From an uncultured Subdoligranulum sp. (GTDB lineage: Bacteria; Bacillota; Clostridia; Oscillospirales; Ruminococcaceae), in contig CALZZE010000006.1 in the NCBI GenBank assembly GCA_945830575.1, positions 1 through 64,000 on the forward strand: a stretch of DNA of 64,000 nucleotides, read 5' to 3'. The notes below the pieces were generated by a model that saw nothing but the letters and a program-made list of their open reading frames with translations, had not been told where the DNA came from and did not search any database. This document shows positions 36,256 to 45,043 of the stretch, piece after piece. The translations under genes and the position numbers were made by a program. The number at the start of each line of letters is the position of its first letter. The stretch's first letter is position 1.

Positions 36256-37184
36256 GTTCTGGATTCCTTTCTCAACCGTTGGAGAAACTCTGTAAAATAA
36301 GGCGGCAGCGGCGAGGAAAACTGCATCCACTGCCCTGTAGCGGGATGGACAAAGCCCAGTTCCTTGGCATGAAGACACTGGCCGCCCAGTTTTTGATCCA
36401 CACTGCGGGGGCCGTATACGCCGTCCCCTGCCAGCGGATGGCCGATGGAGGCCATCTGCACCCGGATCTGATGGGTACGGCCGGTTTTGAGCTGACAGGA
36501 AACATAGGTGAAGTTTCCAAACCGTTCCAGCACCCGCCAACCCGTATAGGCGTACTTGGTATGGGCGCTCTCCGGCAGAACGGCCATCTTTTTGCGATCT
36601 CGGGGGTCACGGCCAAGAAAGCCTTCCACAAAGCCCTCCTCCTCCCGCAGATTGCCGTACACCACCGCCTGATAGACACGGTGGATGCTGTGAACGCGCA
36701 TCTGTTCGGTAAGACTCTGATGGGCAGCGTCATTTTTAGCCACTACCAAAAGACCGCTGGTATCCTTGTCGATACGGTGAACGATGCCGGGACGGATGGC
36801 GCCGCCAATCCCGGACAGGCTGCCACCGCAATGGTACAGCAGCGCGTTCACCAGCGTGCCGTCCGGATTTCCGGGAGCCGGGTGGACCACCATTCCCTTT
36901 GGCTTGTTCACCACCAGCAGGTTCTCATCCTCGTAGACGATTTCCAACGGGATGTTCTGGGGCTGCGCCTCAATGGGCTGGGGGTCCGGCAGCAGGACTG
37001 TCACGGTCTGGCCGGGGCGCAGCTTCTCTTTTTTGTTGGCTGGCCGGCCGTCGCACAACACGCTCCCCTGCTCTGCCAGAACCTGCACCGCACTGCGGGA
37101 AAGTTCCCCGCAGGCCGCGGCTGTCCATGCATCCAGACGTTGCCCGGCAGCTTCCTCCGGCACGATCAGGTCAAGCTGTCTCAT
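36252..37184 (-). CDS. RluA-family 23S rRNA pseudouridine synthase
   Basis: A 310-residue enzyme with an N-terminal S4 RNA-binding domain (about 15-65) and the RluA catalytic domain, with the catalytic Asp in HRIDKDTSGLLVVAK and the later TGRTHQIRVQM. Closest in form to RluD/YlyB, which modifies 23S rRNA. ATG 37184 has GGAAAGG at 9 bases and overlaps lspA by 14 bases. lspA-rluD is a common Firmicutes pair. Confidence 0.93.
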   Translation of the reverse strand: MRQLDLIVPEEAAGQRLDAWTAAACGELSRSAVQVLAEQGSVLCDGRPANKKEKLRPGQTVTVLLPDPQPIEAQPQNIPLEIVYEDENLLVVNKPKGMVVHPAPGNPDGTLVNALLYHCGGSLSGIGGAIRPGIVHRIDKDTSGLLVVAKNDAAHQSLTEQMRVHSIHRVYQAVVYGNLREEEGFVEGFLGRDPRDRKKMAVLPESAHTKYAYTGWRVLERFGNFTYVSCQLKTGRTHQIRVQMASIGHPLAGDGVYGPRSVDQKLGGQCLHAKELGFVHPATGQWMQFSSPLPPYFTEFLQRLRKESRT

Positions 37185-37650
37185 CAGACGCAGCCTTTCC
37201 ATGGCGGCCATCCAGCAGGATGCTGAGAATCAAAAGACCCACACCGCAGCAGACACAGATATCCGCAAAATTAAAGACGGCAAAATGCATGAACAGCACA
37301 TTGATGTAATCCACCACCACGCCGTTGAGCACCCGGTCAATGAGATTGCCGATCCCGCCGCCCAGCACCAGCGTCCAGGAAATGCGCTCCAGCAGCGGCA
37401 TATCACCGCGCACCAGCCACACCAGAACACCGATCAGCATGAGGGAGGTCACCCCGATGAGGATGCCCTGTTTGCCCGCCAGCATGGAAAACGCCATACC
37501 GTCGTTAAGAACATAGCGCAGTTCCACAATGCCGGGCAGCACCGCCATAACGCCCACCGGCATCAGCTGCGCGGTGGCCCACGCTTTGATGCCCTGGTCT
37601 GCGGCCACCAGCAGTGCGGCTGCCACCAAAGAAATAAGTTTCGCGGTCAT
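37171..37650 (-). CDS. lspA: lipoprotein signal peptidase
   Basis: A 159-residue membrane aspartyl protease (SPase II) that cuts prolipoproteins before the lipidated Cys. Four membrane segments and both catalytic Asp motifs are visible: GNLIDR near 104-109 and FNFADI near 125-130. ATG 37650 has GAGG upstream. It lies only 16 bases after the ileS terminator, with no clear promoter between. Confidence 0.95.
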   Translation of the reverse strand: MTAKLISLVAAALLVAADQGIKAWATAQLMPVGVMAVLPGIVELRYVLNDGMAFSMLAGKQGILIGVTSLMLIGVLVWLVRGDMPLLERISWTLVLGGGIGNLIDRVLNGVVVDYINVLFMHFAVFNFADICVCCGVGLLILSILLDGRHGKAASDETA

Positions 37651-37665
37651 AGTCAAAGCCTCAAT

Positions 37666-37710
37666 CAAAAAAGCGGTGCTTGTTCGTTTGGATTCCGAAA
37701 AAGCACCGCT
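37666..37710 (-). terminator. ileS terminator
   Basis: Stem AGCGGTGCTT/AAGCACCGCT (37672-37681 with 37701-37710), followed on the minus strand by TTTTTTG, 34 bases after the ileS stop codon and just before lspA. Confidence 0.85.
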
Positions 37711-37743
37711 GATGGTCAGTTATCGTCAGACTGCCGAAACGCC

Positions 37744-40512
37744 TCAGCCCAGCACACGGGCGCAGCGGGGGCACAGGCCCTCCTCGCCCACGGCGGGGTC
37801 ATACTTCCAGCAGCGCAGGCACTTGGCACCGGCAGCACGGCGGGCCTCAGCGCCCAGACCTTCCACCAGACCCCTGACGCCGCCTTCGCCCTTCACCAGC
37901 TCCACCTGAGAAACAATGAACAGGTCGGCCAGCTCGTCCATGGGAATGGCGTTGAGCAAGTCATAGACCGCCTCACCGCAGTACAGCGTCAGCGCCGCCT
38001 CCAGCGAAGAACCAATGAGCTTGTCCGCACGGGCCTGCTCCAGAACCTTCTTGGCATCATCGCGCACAGCCATGATCTTATCCCACTTGGCGGTGAAGGT
38101 CTCATCCGCAGCGGAGCGGGCTTCGGGCATCCGCTCCCACACCACATAGGCCTTCATGCCCTCCACCTTGGGGATGTAGCTCCAGATTTCCTGGCTGGTA
38201 AAGCACAGGATGGGCGCCATCAGTTTGGTGAAGTCCACCAGAATGCGGTACAGTGCCGTCTGAGCACAGCGGCGGGCGTGGTCATCCGCACAATACAGAC
38301 GATCCTTGATCACATCCATATAGAAGTTGGACATGTCAATGACGCAGAAATTGTACAGTGCATGGTACGCACGGGAGAAATCGTAATGGTCGTAGGCATC
38401 CCGCATGGTGGCGGTCAGCGTGTTGACGGCCTCCAACGCCCAACGGTCGATCTCAAACAGGTCAGCCTCGTCCACCATATCTCTGGCGGGATCAAAGTCG
38501 CCAAGGTTGCCCAGCATAAAGCGGGCAGTATTGCGCATTTTGCGGTACGCCTCAGACAGCTGCTTGAAGATCTCCTTGCCGGCGCGCACATCCACGGTGT
38601 AGTCGCTGGACGCCACCCACAGACGGATGATATCCGCGCCGTAATCCCGGATGATCTCGGCAGGCTCCATACCGTTGCCGGCGGATTTGTGCATCTGCTT
38701 GCCCTGCGCGTCCACGACCCAGCCATGGCACAGAACACCCTTGTAGGGAGCGATCCCCTCGGTGGCCACGCTGGTGAGCAGGCTGGACTGGAACCAGCCG
38801 CGGAACTGGTCCGCGCCCTCCATATACAGATCCACCGGCCAGGTCAGTTCGGGACGCTCGCGGCAGACAGCGCTCCAGGTGGAGCCGGAATCAAACCAGA
38901 CATCCATGATGTCGGGATCCTTCTCCCAGTCAGCAGCGCCGCACTCACACACCTCGCCCTTGGGCATGATGTCGTTGGCGTCATATTTGTACCATGCATC
39001 GCTGCCTTCCTTGCGGAACAGGTCGGACACAGCCTTGATGGAGGTCTCGGTGATATGGTACTTGCCACACTTCTTGCAGTAGAACACCGGGATGGGCACG
39101 CCCCAGACACGCTGACGGGAAATGCACCAGTCGCTGCGGTCGCGGACCATGCCGGTCATACGGTCATGACCCCAGGCGGGCTGCCACTGCACGCTGTCGA
39201 TGGCTTTGTAAACATCCTCCTTGAAGGCGTCAATGGAGCAGAACCACTGCTCAGTGGCGCGGAAGATGATGGGATGATGGCAGCGCCAGCAATGGGGATA
39301 CTGGTGGGTGATGTGCTGCACGCCCATCAGATGGCCGGTCTCTTTGATATGCTCCAGAATCACCTTGTTGGCCGCCCACACCTTGAGACCGGCAAACTGG
39401 CCCGCCTCCTCGGTGAGATAGCCGCCATCGTCCACAGGCACCACGATGGGCAGCTGGGGATAGTGATTGACGCAGACCTCAAAGTCCTCAACGCCGTGAC
39501 CTGGCGCGGTATGGACACAGCCGGTGCCGCCCTCCAGCGTGACATGGTCACCCAGAATCACCAGACCGGTGCGGTCCAGGAAGGGATGCTGATATTCCAG
39601 CAGTTCCAGCTCGCTGCCCAGCACCACATCGGGCAGAACCTCGTACTCCTCAATATGACAGGCGTCCATGGTGGCCTTGACCAGTCCAGCCGCCATGATG
39701 TGCACCTCGTCACCGATCTTGACAAAGGCGTATTCCATGGAGGGGTTCAGACAGGTGGCCACGTTGGCGGGCAGCGTCCACGTAGTGGTGGTCCAGATCA
39801 CGATCCAGGCCTTGTCCAGCTCGACGCCATGTCTGGCCAGAACGCCCTTGGGGTCAGCCGTCAGCTTATAGCGCACATAGATGGAATCGCACTCATCCTC
39901 GGCGTACTCGATTTCCGCCTCGGCCAGCGCGGTACGATCCTCGGGGCACCAGTAAACAGCCTTCATGCCCTTGTAGATATAACCTTTTTCGGCCATTTTA
40001 CCGAAAATCTCCACCTGCCGCGCCTCAAACTCGGGGCGCAGCGTCAGGTAGGGATTCTCAAAATCGCCCTGCACACCAAGACGCTTGAACTGGGAGTTCA
40101 TCACGTCAATATGCTCGGTGGCAAACTCCCGGCACAGGCGGCGCAGTTCCAGCTTGGATACGCCGGATTTCTTGTCTCCCAGAGACCCCAGCGCTTTCAG
40201 TTCGATGGGCAGGCCATGGGTGTCATAACCGGGCACGTAGGGAGCCTGAAAACCCGCCATGTTCTTGTAGCGGATGATGATATCCTTGATGATCTTGTTC
40301 AGCGCGGTGCCCATATGAATGGAACCGTTGGCATACGGAGGGCCGTCATGCAGAATTAACTGAGGATTGCCCGCATTGTTTTCGATCATCTGCTCGTAGA
40401 CACGGTTGGTTTCCCAATCCTCCAGCATCTTCGGCTCTTTTTTCGGCAGACCGGCCCGCATTTCAAAGGGGGTCTGCATTTTATGAATGGTGTCGTTATA
40501 ATTCTGGGCCAA
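37744..40512 (-). CDS. ileS: isoleucyl-tRNA synthetase
   Basis: Charges tRNA-Ile. The 922-residue protein has the HIGH-type motif PPYANGSIHMGTA near 57-69, the KMSKS-type motif KQMHKSAGN, and a C-terminal zinc finger (CLRCWKY ... CPRC). I place the start at TTG 40512, preceded by AGGAGAG and aligned with the family N-terminus; the ATG at 40557 would add 15 residues and overlap divIVA. Last gene of the sepF-ylmH-divIVA-ileS operon. Confidence 0.97.
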   Translation of the reverse strand: MAQNYNDTIHKMQTPFEMRAGLPKKEPKMLEDWETNRVYEQMIENNAGNPQLILHDGPPYANGSIHMGTALNKIIKDIIIRYKNMAGFQAPYVPGYDTHGLPIELKALGSLGDKKSGVSKLELRRLCREFATEHIDVMNSQFKRLGVQGDFENPYLTLRPEFEARQVEIFGKMAEKGYIYKGMKAVYWCPEDRTALAEAEIEYAEDECDSIYVRYKLTADPKGVLARHGVELDKAWIVIWTTTTWTLPANVATCLNPSMEYAFVKIGDEVHIMAAGLVKATMDACHIEEYEVLPDVVLGSELELLEYQHPFLDRTGLVILGDHVTLEGGTGCVHTAPGHGVEDFEVCVNHYPQLPIVVPVDDGGYLTEEAGQFAGLKVWAANKVILEHIKETGHLMGVQHITHQYPHCWRCHHPIIFRATEQWFCSIDAFKEDVYKAIDSVQWQPAWGHDRMTGMVRDRSDWCISRQRVWGVPIPVFYCKKCGKYHITETSIKAVSDLFRKEGSDAWYKYDANDIMPKGEVCECGAADWEKDPDIMDVWFDSGSTWSAVCRERPELTWPVDLYMEGADQFRGWFQSSLLTSVATEGIAPYKGVLCHGWVVDAQGKQMHKSAGNGMEPAEIIRDYGADIIRLWVASSDYTVDVRAGKEIFKQLSEAYRKMRNTARFMLGNLGDFDPARDMVDEADLFEIDRWALEAVNTLTATMRDAYDHYDFSRAYHALYNFCVIDMSNFYMDVIKDRLYCADDHARRCAQTALYRILVDFTKLMAPILCFTSQEIWSYIPKVEGMKAYVVWERMPEARSAADETFTAKWDKIMAVRDDAKKVLEQARADKLIGSSLEAALTLYCGEAVYDLLNAIPMDELADLFIVSQVELVKGEGGVRGLVEGLGAEARRAAGAKCLRCWKYDPAVGEEGLCPRCARVLG

Positions 40513-40546
40513 GATTTCCAACTCTCCTCTATTATATTTGGACAGC

Positions 40547-41509
40547 TCAGCTGTCATAACCTAAATCTTTGAAGCCGTCATACGCCTCCGGCAGTTCCTC
40601 TGCGGGAGCAGCGGCAGGTTTTTTGGCGCGGGTCTTTTTGCTGCGCACCGTCTTTTTGGGAGCGGCGGCAGGCTCCGCGGCCCCGTACAATCCAGCCACC
40701 GATTCGTTGAACCGGGAATCCGGCACTTCCTCCTCTGCCACAACAGGCTCCGCCACGGCGGTCGCAGCGGCAGCGGAAGAGACGCTCCCGGAGGGCGAAA
40801 TCGCAAACTCCAGCGTATCCACCGGCTGTTCCGGTTCAGCACTCAGCGGCTGCTCATAATAAGAAGAAGGCTCCTGATACCCCGGTTCCTGATAAGGCGG
40901 CTCCGGCTGGTAGACAGGCTCCGGCGGCTGATAGGCAGGCTCCTGCACAGGGGGCGCGGACTGATAGACCGGCGGCTGATACACAGGCGGCTGGTAAGCC
41001 GATTCCGCCACAGGCTGGCTGACAGGTTCCGGCTGAGTCTCGGCGGGCTGGGCGGATTCCGGCGCGTACTCAGGAATCTTGCTCAGCAGCTTGATGTGCT
41101 TGGAATACATATCCAGAAGATTTTTCTTGAACGCGTCCGCCTCTTTTTTCAGCGTAACGATCTCCTGACGGGCCAGTTCCACCGCATCCTGTGCGCTGCG
41201 TTCCCTGTCCTCCGCCTTGATGTTGGCGTTGCGGATGATCTCGGCAGCACTCTGCTTGGCCTCATGGATCACATTATCTCCCATGCGCTGGGCATTGAGC
41301 ATGGTGGTGCGCAGGGTATCCTCCTCCGCACGGTACTGAGCCACGCTCTGCGCCAACAGCACCAGCTTTTTCTGCTGCTCCGCGTTGGCGGCCGCCAGCG
41401 CATCCATGCTGTCCGCCACCTGCTTGAGATAATCGTCCACATCCTCGCACCGGTAGCCGCGCATGGCGCGGTCAAAGGTCACGCGGCGGACATCCTCCGA
41501 TGTAATCAT
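40547..41509 (-). CDS. divIVA: DivIVA-family protein with long disordered tail
   Basis: A 320-residue polar or septal scaffold protein. Residues 1-35 form the membrane-binding part (ITSEDVRRVTFDRAMRGY, then CEDVDDYL), followed by coiled coil to about 145. The second half is low-complexity, rich in Tyr, Pro and Gln with YQPP units, then Ala-Glu and Lys-rich patches. Clostridial DivIVA proteins recruit septum and wall factors. It sits between ylmH and ileS, the usual division cluster order. Confidence 0.92.
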   Translation of the reverse strand: MITSEDVRRVTFDRAMRGYRCEDVDDYLKQVADSMDALAAANAEQQKKLVLLAQSVAQYRAEEDTLRTTMLNAQRMGDNVIHEAKQSAAEIIRNANIKAEDRERSAQDAVELARQEIVTLKKEADAFKKNLLDMYSKHIKLLSKIPEYAPESAQPAETQPEPVSQPVAESAYQPPVYQPPVYQSAPPVQEPAYQPPEPVYQPEPPYQEPGYQEPSSYYEQPLSAEPEQPVDTLEFAISPSGSVSSAAAATAVAEPVVAEEEVPDSRFNESVAGLYGAAEPAAAPKKTVRSKKTRAKKPAAAPAEELPEAYDGFKDLGYDS

Positions 41510-41530
41510 GCCAGATTCCTCCCTGCCTGT

Positions 41531-42328
41531 TCAGTATTGAAAGTAGGTGATAAAAATTCGGTCTTTCCGGCTTTTGCCGCCAATTTCCTGCAAGCGGAAC
41601 CGTCCCATCCCTCTGACCGTAAAAAGATCCTGTGCATAGACGGTCTCGTGAGCGGCGTGCAGCGGCAGATGATTGATTTCCACTCTGCCTGCGGCGATGA
41701 GTTCGGCGGCCTTGCTCCTCGAGGTGTGCAGCATCGCCGACAAAACGGTATCCGCCCGCAAGGATGGCACCGTGGCCTGCTGAATCTGACGCTGCGGCCC
41801 CTGCAATACGGAATCGGGAACCGCGTCACACAGGCAGGCGCGGACAGGACACCGCCCCGCGGAGGTCAGCTCATTGCAGATGAGTTCCCCTTTGTCCTGC
41901 AGCACAAACCCGTAACAGATCGTTTCATCCTGAGGGTCCTGCAAAAGGTCCCCCACACAGGCGCGTTCCAGACCCAGACCCAGAATGGAACCGAGATACT
42001 CCCGATGGCCGGGCAGCGGCGTCCCCATTGCCTGAAACCGCAGAACCGTCAAAGGTTCCTCCTGCCACGAATCAGGCGGTTCCACACACAGCACAGCACG
42101 CTCGGCGCCTTCGTACCCGCCCCAGAACCGGAGGCAGCGGCACTGCGCCCGGTTGGCGGCAGCCTGTGCAAGGCTCTGTTCCCGGTCTGACAAAAAGCCG
42201 GTATAGCGGGGAATATTCCGGGTCTCAGCGGTGCGGCAAAGCTCCTCCACCCTGCGCATCAAAAGACGCTCCTGATCATTTTGAGGCGGCACAAAGCCAC
42301 GCACCGGGCAATCAGAAGAAGACGCCAT
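41531..42328 (-). CDS. ylmH: S4-domain RNA-binding protein YlmH
   Basis: A 265-residue YlmH-like protein: an N-terminal RNA-recognition-like part with TGFLSDREQSLAQ, a middle domain, and a C-terminal S4 domain (SRSKAAELIAAGRVEINH). Members act in ribosome-associated quality control by binding 50S-peptidyl-tRNA complexes. Start uncertain: ATG 42328 overlaps sepF by 17 bases and keeps the DQERLL segment that aligns with relatives; ATG 42259 has a better SD but would cut it. Confidence 0.88.
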   Translation of the reverse strand: MASSSDCPVRGFVPPQNDQERLLMRRVEELCRTAETRNIPRYTGFLSDREQSLAQAAANRAQCRCLRFWGGYEGAERAVLCVEPPDSWQEEPLTVLRFQAMGTPLPGHREYLGSILGLGLERACVGDLLQDPQDETICYGFVLQDKGELICNELTSAGRCPVRACLCDAVPDSVLQGPQRQIQQATVPSLRADTVLSAMLHTSRSKAAELIAAGRVEINHLPLHAAHETVYAQDLFTVRGMGRFRLQEIGGKSRKDRIFITYFQY

Positions 42329-42767
42329 TGTTTTCCAGTTCATCGATCAGGTCTCCCATGATGTCCACATTGTAGGGAGTGATGATGAAGGTGCTGGTGG
42401 CCACCCGCTTGATCTGACCATTGTTGGCGTAGGCCACGCCGGACAAAAAGTCAATAAGCCGGCGGGATACTTCCTTGCCGGTGGATTCCAGATTCAGCAC
42501 GACTGTGCGCTTTTCATTGAGCTGGTCCGCGATGGTGGCGGCGTCATCAAAACGCTCCGGTTTTACGAGCACCACCTGCAGCTGCGTGGTCGCATTGATG
42601 TTGACCACCTTGTTATGCTGCTTGGACTCCTGCGGAGCATAGTCCTGCGAAACGTTCTTCCCCGGTGCAGCGCCAGCAAAAACGTCATCTTCGGTGTCAA
42701 GATATTCGTCCCCATCCGGGTCCTGATTGATACCAAGTGCGTTTTTCAAACCGTCAAACATGGACAT
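42312..42767 (-). CDS. sepF: cell division protein SepF
   Basis: A 151-residue SepF: an N-terminal membrane-binding helix (MFDGLKNALGI), an acidic linker, and the C-terminal FtsZ-binding domain with VVLNLES, RRLIDFLSGVAYA and FIITPYNV. It anchors FtsZ to the membrane. AAGGAGAAGCACC precedes the ATG. First gene of its operon. Confidence 0.96.
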   Translation of the reverse strand: MSMFDGLKNALGINQDPDGDEYLDTEDDVFAGAAPGKNVSQDYAPQESKQHNKVVNINATTQLQVVLVKPERFDDAATIADQLNEKRTVVLNLESTGKEVSRRLIDFLSGVAYANNGQIKRVATSTFIITPYNVDIMGDLIDELENNGVFF

Positions 42768-42807
42768 GGTGCTTCTCCTTACTGTAATTCAGTGATATTC
42801 ACTAAAT

Positions 42808-42836
42808 ATTATCTTCTTTTTTTGCGCAAATGTCAA
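42808..42836 (-). promoter_or_regulatory. promoter of sepF-ylmH-divIVA-ileS
   Basis: Consensus TTGACA (-35, 42831-42836), 17-base spacer, GATAAT (-10, 42808-42813) on the minus strand. The preceding HlyD-like gene ends just before it without a visible terminator, so some readthrough is expected. Confidence 0.85.
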
Positions 42837-42847
42837 TACGAAACAGG

Positions 42848-44080
42848 CTATAATAATTGCCCATCACGCAAATTTGTACCGTCTACGATGACTTCATCGT
42901 ACAATCGCACCTCATTTTCGGTGTTCGGCGCGCCATTTTTGGGCACAAGAAGGTAGGTGTCATTCTCATACAGCACTGTGATGCGCAGGAATTTCTGAAG
43001 GTTGCCGTACTTCACATACACGCCTTTCTCGCCATTGACGATGTGCATGGCATTCTTGTCAATGCGGATGCCTTCGTAGGTTTTCAGGTCGATGCGGGCG
43101 TTTTCCACCCCAAGGCGCAGCACCTGCGCGTTGATGGTCTGACATTCAAACACCAGCTTGGCAAGCCCGGTTTCCTCGTCCTTGGTGATGCTCTCCACTG
43201 TGGCGTTCAGCGGGTCATTCTGTTTGCCGGGAACGCTGATCTGCACGGTGCTCCCCTGCTGGAACCGTTCCGCTGTTTCAATCGGACAGGCCGCGTAAAA
43301 CCGCCATGAAAACCCCGTCACGATGCGTCCCGCCCGGCTGGTATCGGCGGCGGGAAAGCCCGCGTCCAGCATGGCCTGCAATTCTGCGGGACTGGCCGCA
43401 TCCAACGACTCCTGCTCCGGTTCAATGGAAGGGGCCAGCTCTCCGCAGACAAAATAGCCGTTGGTGGAGGCGGTCACCGTGTCCAGTTCCCCCAGCTGGC
43501 TTTCAATGGCGCTCTTTTCTCCTTGCAGATTGGCCACCACAGCGTCAAAATTTTCTGCCTGACCTGTACTGATCTGCAGCCGGTTCTGGGCCAGCAGAAA
43601 ATTTTCCTGCGCATCGGTGATGCCATCATAGCGCGAGGTGTCCATACATTCCAGCAAGTCATACAGGGCAGTGCGCGTCTGACTGGTGAGCACCGACAAT
43701 TCGCTGCCTGTGGAGTTCTGGGATTTGATCAGCAGCGCGATGCTGCGCTCCAGCGTATCCAGCCGTTCCCGCAAAAGGGCCTGATTTGTGTCGGTGTAGT
43801 GCTCTGCGACAACAGTGCCGCCGGTCACGCGCTCCCCGTCCCGGACAAGATAGCCGAGATTTCCCCCGCCGGATACATCCACGCCGTCAAACACGGCCAC
43901 ACCAGTCAATTCCACGCTGTCCGCCATGGTGTAGGCAATGGCGGTCTCGGTTTTGTAGCTGCGGTGAAAAATGGTGTACAGCTGGACAGCCAGATAAAAA
44001 AGCACCACAGCCAGAAGGGCCGTGACCGCCATCGTGGCGGCACGCCGTACCGGCGGTTTGCTTTGCTGGGAACGCGGCAT
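42848..44080 (-). CDS. HlyD-like membrane-anchored protein
   Basis: A 410-residue protein with one N-terminal membrane segment (about 15-38) and an extracellular part: a biotinyl-lipoyl-like segment (AVFDGVDVSGGGNLGYLVRDG), a central coiled coil (about 95-200), and beta-rich C-terminal domains. This is the form of HlyD/RND adaptors, but no ABC exporter or outer-membrane partner is nearby. Similar genes next to sepF are common in Clostridia, which hints at a division or envelope role. Follows miaA by 18 bases. Confidence 0.8.
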   Translation of the reverse strand: MPRSQQSKPPVRRAATMAVTALLAVVLFYLAVQLYTIFHRSYKTETAIAYTMADSVELTGVAVFDGVDVSGGGNLGYLVRDGERVTGGTVVAEHYTDTNQALLRERLDTLERSIALLIKSQNSTGSELSVLTSQTRTALYDLLECMDTSRYDGITDAQENFLLAQNRLQISTGQAENFDAVVANLQGEKSAIESQLGELDTVTASTNGYFVCGELAPSIEPEQESLDAASPAELQAMLDAGFPAADTSRAGRIVTGFSWRFYAACPIETAERFQQGSTVQISVPGKQNDPLNATVESITKDEETGLAKLVFECQTINAQVLRLGVENARIDLKTYEGIRIDKNAMHIVNGEKGVYVKYGNLQKFLRITVLYENDTYLLVPKNGAPNTENEVRLYDEVIVDGTNLRDGQLL

Positions 44081-44098
44081 CGGCGCGCCTCCTCTCCT

Positions 44099-45043
44099 TT
44101 AACTCTGCAAAAATTGTTCCACCAGCGCAGCCGAACGCTGCGGCACATCGCCATCCTCCAGATACAGCCATACAGCGTTGGTCTGGCGGCGGAACCATGT
44201 CAGCTGACGCTTGGCATAGCGGCGGGTGGACTGTTTCAGACGGTTCACGCAGTCATTCAGCGGCATTTGCTCCTCAAAATAAGGGAAGAATTCCTTATAT
44301 CCAATGGCCTGCGCCGCCGTGGGCCACTGCTCCCGGTGCAGCCAGACCTGCTCCGCCTCCCGCAGCACTCCTGCGGCCACCATGCTGTCAACGCGGGAAT
44401 CAATGCGGCGATACAGCAGCGCCCGGTCACGGCAGGTCAGGCACAGGCAAAGCGAGCGGTAGGGCAGCTGCGCAGGACGGGACTCCGCCTGTTCCTCGCT
44501 CATTTTGCGGCCGGTGGTGTGGTACAGCTCCAGCGCACGGATGACGCGGGGCAGATTATTGGCATGGACTCTGGCCGCGTAGACCGGGTCGATGGCCTGC
44601 AATTCCGCATAGATCGCAGCCGGGCCTTCGGTTTCGGCACGGTTTTGCAGGGCAGTGCGCAATGCCGGATCGGTTTTTTCCGGCGCGAAGGTGATGCCGT
44701 TGAGCAGGCTGGTAAGATACAGTCCCGTTCCACCGGCCACAATGGGAAGCTTGCCACGCGCCGAAAGCTGCTCCACCAACGGCACAGCGGCATCCATAAA
44801 GTCCGCTACACTGTATGGCGTTTCCGGCGGCAGGATATCCAGAAGGTGGTGCGGAACCCCCTGCCGTTCCTCCTCACTGGCCTTTGCGGTGCCGATGGTC
44901 AGCCCTTTGTAGATCTGCATGGAATCCGCACTGATGATCTCCCCGTCAAACTGCCTGGCCAGCGATACCGAAAGCGCGGTTTTGCCGGTGGCGGTGGGAC
45001 CGCCGATGGCGATGACACGCGTTTTTTCACACAAGTCTGCCAA
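44099..45043 (-). CDS. miaA: tRNA dimethylallyltransferase
   Basis: Adds the dimethylallyl group to A37 of tRNAs that read U-starting codons. The 314-residue protein has Walker A GGPTATGKTAL near 13-23, SADSMQIYKGL, and GGTGLYLTSLL. Start TTG 45043 overlaps mutL by 17 bases; GAAGGAG lies upstream. MiaB, which thiomethylates the product, is encoded in the same operon. Confidence 0.95.
   Translation of the reverse strand: MADLCEKTRVIAIGGPTATGKTALSVSLARQFDGEIISADSMQIYKGLTIGTAKASEEERQGVPHHLLDILPPETPYSVADFMDAAVPLVEQLSARGKLPIVAGGTGLYLTSLLNGITFAPEKTDPALRTALQNRAETEGPAAIYAELQAIDPVYAARVHANNLPRVIRALELYHTTGRKMSEEQAESRPAQLPYRSLCLCLTCRDRALLYRRIDSRVDSMVAAGVLREAEQVWLHREQWPTAAQAIGYKEFFPYFEEQMPLNDCVNRLKQSTRRYAKRQLTWFRRQTNAVWLYLEDGDVPQRSAALVEQFLQS

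Noticed and set aside
36952-40359. Long open frame on the plus strand opposite ileS
   Set aside because: It is antisense to a fully supported ileS; GC-rich third positions leave such frames open, and the translation is rich in His/Gln/Val without any known domain.
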